DNA of 7,895 nt from Segatella copri. Its GTDB lineage: Bacteria; Bacteroidota; Bacteroidia; Bacteroidales; Bacteroidaceae. Under the pieces are notes generated by a model, which saw only the letters and a list, made by a program, of their open reading frames with translations, was not told the origin of the DNA and ran no database searches. The stretch lies in the NCBI RefSeq assembly GCF_019127135.1, contig NZ_JAHOEA010000088.1, forward strand, positions 1 to 7,895, read 5' to 3'. Made by a program: the position numbers and the translations under genes. Positions 6,328-7,895 of the stretch are shown here, in pieces (position 1 is the stretch's first letter; each line of letters opens with the position of its first letter).

Positions 6328-7269
6328 TTATCTTAATGCCATAACTCTGCTGAGAATCAGTTTCTTGTATTCCTTCTTCATGCTGTCCGGAAGGAAAGAG
6401 GCTTCTATCAGGTCGAGCCATCTCACGATGGAACGGCGGAACTTCTTGGCTATGTTGTTGATTACCTTGTCGCTGAGGCCCGAGGCGGTCATTACCTTGA
6501 CGAAATCAGATTTCTGAATCTTTCTCTTTCTTCCGTTGAGCGTCAGGGCGAGCTCTTCGGTATCTTCTGGCATAACAATCTTCGTGCAGAGGAGGTCGTA
6601 GGCTGGAGTTAAGCCATAACCCAACTTGCGGTTGTTGTAGAGCGAGAAGTTTTTGAGGTGCATGTCAGCGTTGCCCGTAATCCATGAGAAGATGACCACT
6701 TCCCAATAGTTCACGAGGTCGAGCTGCGAGAAGGATGAATACTTCTTGATGAGTCTGGCTACCTGCTCGTAGGAACCTTTATATTTGTATTCGGTAAGGC
6801 GCTCTGACAGCTGGCACATATCTTCCATCGGTACCTTTTGTCCATCATCCAGTCGGTCTATTCTCCGGGTGATATAACAGAGTTCACCATCGGCAAAGCG
6901 AATCAGTCCGTGGGGAACCACAGCTATCTTGGCGGCTTCGGCGAGGTGCATCGTGAGGTCTTCTATTTCCGGTAGACAGCGGTAGCGGTCGGTTTGTGGC
7001 TTGAGGATATATTTTCCCCAAAGACCTACGATGGTGAAGCGGGATGGTTCGTTCTTTCCGCCCGGATTTACATCGAGTGAGAGCTTCGCCTGCACACCGG
7101 TGAGGGTGGTCTGGGCACGCACTACCTGTTTTGCCAGGTCGCCAATTTCCTTTCTAACGTAGGGTAGGACAGGGGCTTCCTTGGTGCCGAAGAGCTTGCG
7201 TGCGCAGGCGGGATGGTAATCTACCTGATCAGGCTTGAGCGGTTTATAGCAATATAGACATTTCTCCAT
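6328..7269 (-). CDS. HipA-family Ser/Thr kinase toxin, C-terminal kinase part (HipT-like)
   Basis: This 313-residue protein is the kinase portion of a HipA toxin. HipA-family kinases phosphorylate translation factors such as glutamyl-tRNA synthetase (E. coli HipA) or tryptophanyl-tRNA synthetase (HipT). The target here is unknown. It starts with a zinc-knuckle-like CLYC...HPAC (Cys4, Cys7, His19, Cys22). Next come the glycine/Ser-Thr loop TTLTGVQAK (54-62), YILKP with Lys90 for ATP, ITRRIDR 133-139, the catalytic loop GNADMHLKNFS (199-209, Asp202 and Asn207), and the metal-binding AYDLL with Asp225. All key kinase residues are present, so it appears intact. It lacks the N-terminal subdomain of full-length HipA, which is supplied by the gene 23 nt upstream. 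An unusually good Shine-Dalgarno AAAGGAG (7278-7284) lies 8 nt before the ATG. Confidence 0.9.
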   Translation of the reverse strand: MEKCLYCYKPLKPDQVDYHPACARKLFGTKEAPVLPYVRKEIGDLAKQVVRAQTTLTGVQAKLSLDVNPGGKNEPSRFTIVGLWGKYILKPQTDRYRCLPEIEDLTMHLAEAAKIAVVPHGLIRFADGELCYITRRIDRLDDGQKVPMEDMCQLSERLTEYKYKGSYEQVARLIKKYSSFSQLDLVNYWEVVIFSWITGNADMHLKNFSLYNNRKLGYGLTPAYDLLCTKIVMPEDTEELALTLNGRKRKIQKSDFVKVMTASGLSDKVINNIAKKFRRSIVRWLDLIEASFLPDSMKKEYKKLILSRVMALR

Positions 7270-7277
7270 AATTCTTT

Positions 7278-7284
7278 CTCCTTT
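7278..7284 (-). promoter_or_regulatory. Canonical Shine-Dalgarno before the HipA kinase
   Basis: The minus strand reads AAAGGAG, 8 nt before the ATG at 7269. Other genes in this window have only A-rich leaders, as is usual in Bacteroidota. The site fixes the start codon and may raise translation of the second cistron. Confidence 0.7.
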
Positions 7285-7292
7285 CTAGTTTT

Positions 7293-7610
7293 TTATTCTA
7301 CCGGAATCACGCTGACGGCTCCGATGCAATCCTTGCAGCAGGCAAGGAGGAGCGACATTCTATCGCGCTGGTTGATTTTCCAACTGCTTTCCGCGATGTT
7401 CAGCAGCCATCCTTCGGGAATTAATCCATCGAAGAATGGGAACAAAACGGTGTCGTGGTAGGGCTCGTTGGATAAGGGGAGCGTCAGACTTACAGCCTCG
7501 GCATCATCCGATGCCAGATAATCAGCATCGTAGGCGAAGGTAAAGCCTGTCTCGTCTTCCGTCAGCAGGCCTACGTATTGGTCGTAGAGATATATTTTTC
7601 CTTGTTTCAT
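7293..7610 (-). CDS. HipA N-terminal domain protein (HipS-like)
   Basis: This 105-residue protein matches the N-terminal subdomain of HipA, found as a separate gene before the kinase in split systems. Motifs are VGLLTED near residue 13, VSLTLPLS 40-47, FFDGLIPEGWLL 59-70, RDRMSLLLA 82-90 and DCIGAVSVIP 94-103. The last two correspond to the D-IGAV-V-P ending of the HipA N-domain. In the E. coli HipBST module the equivalent HipS protein acts as the antitoxin of the HipT kinase; an antitoxin role here is inference from that. It ends 23 nt before the kinase on the same strand, so the two are almost certainly one operon. No TAnnTTTG promoter is visible in the 285 bp upstream, and no HipB-like DNA-binding gene is seen there. 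Confidence 0.85.
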   Translation of the reverse strand: MKQGKIYLYDQYVGLLTEDETGFTFAYDADYLASDDAEAVSLTLPLSNEPYHDTVLFPFFDGLIPEGWLLNIAESSWKINQRDRMSLLLACCKDCIGAVSVIPVE

Positions 7611-7651
7611 GGAATTCTATTTTTATTCAAGTTTCGTTTGTTAGCTCCACA

Positions 7652-7821
7652 CGCCCTGAAAGGGCAGAAGCTCCTAGCCCAGGGCAGCGCCCTGGGTTAT
7701 TACGGGTGCCAACCTGTCGCCCTGTAAGGGCAAAAGCTTTCAAGTACCAGGCAATTTATAAGGCTTTTGCCCTTACAGGGCGTCTTGCTGACTGCTGCTA
7801 TACCCAGGGCGTTGCCCTGGG
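7652..7821. repeat. REP/BIME-like cluster of GC-rich palindromes
   Basis: A 20-bp unit CGCCCTGTAAGGGCAAAAGC is at 7718-7737, is repeated with 18 of 20 identities at 7652-7671, and is exactly inverted at 7763-7782. Units 7718 and 7763 form a 20-bp perfect hairpin (about 23 bp with inner pairs). A second palindrome type, CCCAGGGC-3 nt-GCCCTGGG, is at 7678-7696 and 7803-7821. Each 20-bp unit also contains GCCCT-3 nt-AGGGC. This mixed-orientation arrangement resembles REP/BIME elements mobilised by REP-associated Y1 transposases; none is encoded here. The flanks, 7611-7651 and 7822-7895, show no supportable gene. Confidence 0.75.
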
Positions 7822-7895
7822 AGGGCACTGAAAAAGGTACCCAATTTTAAGTTGCATAGCTTGTTTTTGAACTTTAATTCTTGTCCAAGAAGCAT

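Noticed and set aside
7773..7895. 40-residue open frame on the minus strand reaching the window edge
   Set aside because: It ends inside a palindromic repeat, shows no domain, and its upstream part is not visible. It could be the tail of a gene beyond the window but cannot be supported.

Overview
The window looks like chromosomal DNA of a Bacteroidota gut bacterium, most likely Prevotella/Segatella (copri-like). The grounds are the protein flavour, moderate GC, A-rich leaders that mostly lack Shine-Dalgarno sites, and four promoters of the Bacteroidota TAnnTTTG type (-7 box). The assignment is by recognition, not by a search.

Left end (1-980): a cluster of AATGAAAC repeats lies upstream of a promoter and a small two-helix membrane protein (145-402). 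Next comes a truncated second copy (506-775) of the DUF1846 gene whose intact version sits at 4733-6196. A non-coding stretch (776-980) follows, with a 17-bp perfect inverted repeat and helically phased TAACTTCCC repeats.

Centre (981-6300): metY (O-acetylhomoserine sulfhydrylase, minus strand) is divergent from a secreted six-hairpin-glycosidase-like protein (2485-4623). The intact DUF1846 gene follows with its own promoter and ends at a very strong, probably bidirectional terminator hairpin (6244-6300).

Right end (6301-7895, minus strand): a two-gene operon encodes a HipA split into an N-terminal-domain protein (7293-7610) and a kinase (6328-7269). This recalls HipS/HipT of HipBST modules, but no HipB-type DNA-binding gene is visible in the window. 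Upstream of it is a gene-free REP/BIME-like cluster of GC-rich palindromes (7652-7821).

The genes do not form one pathway. metY is sulfur and methionine metabolism, the glycosidase is probably periplasmic or surface glycan handling, DUF1846 is uncharacterised, and the HipA pair is toxin-antitoxin-like. The observation most worth following is the DUF1846 5' duplicate. It keeps a related promoter and leader, and over 71 codons it differs from the intact gene by 11 bases, 10 of them silent. That suggests descent from a diverged functional allele or continuing protein-level constraint, rather than a fresh local duplication that has been decaying.
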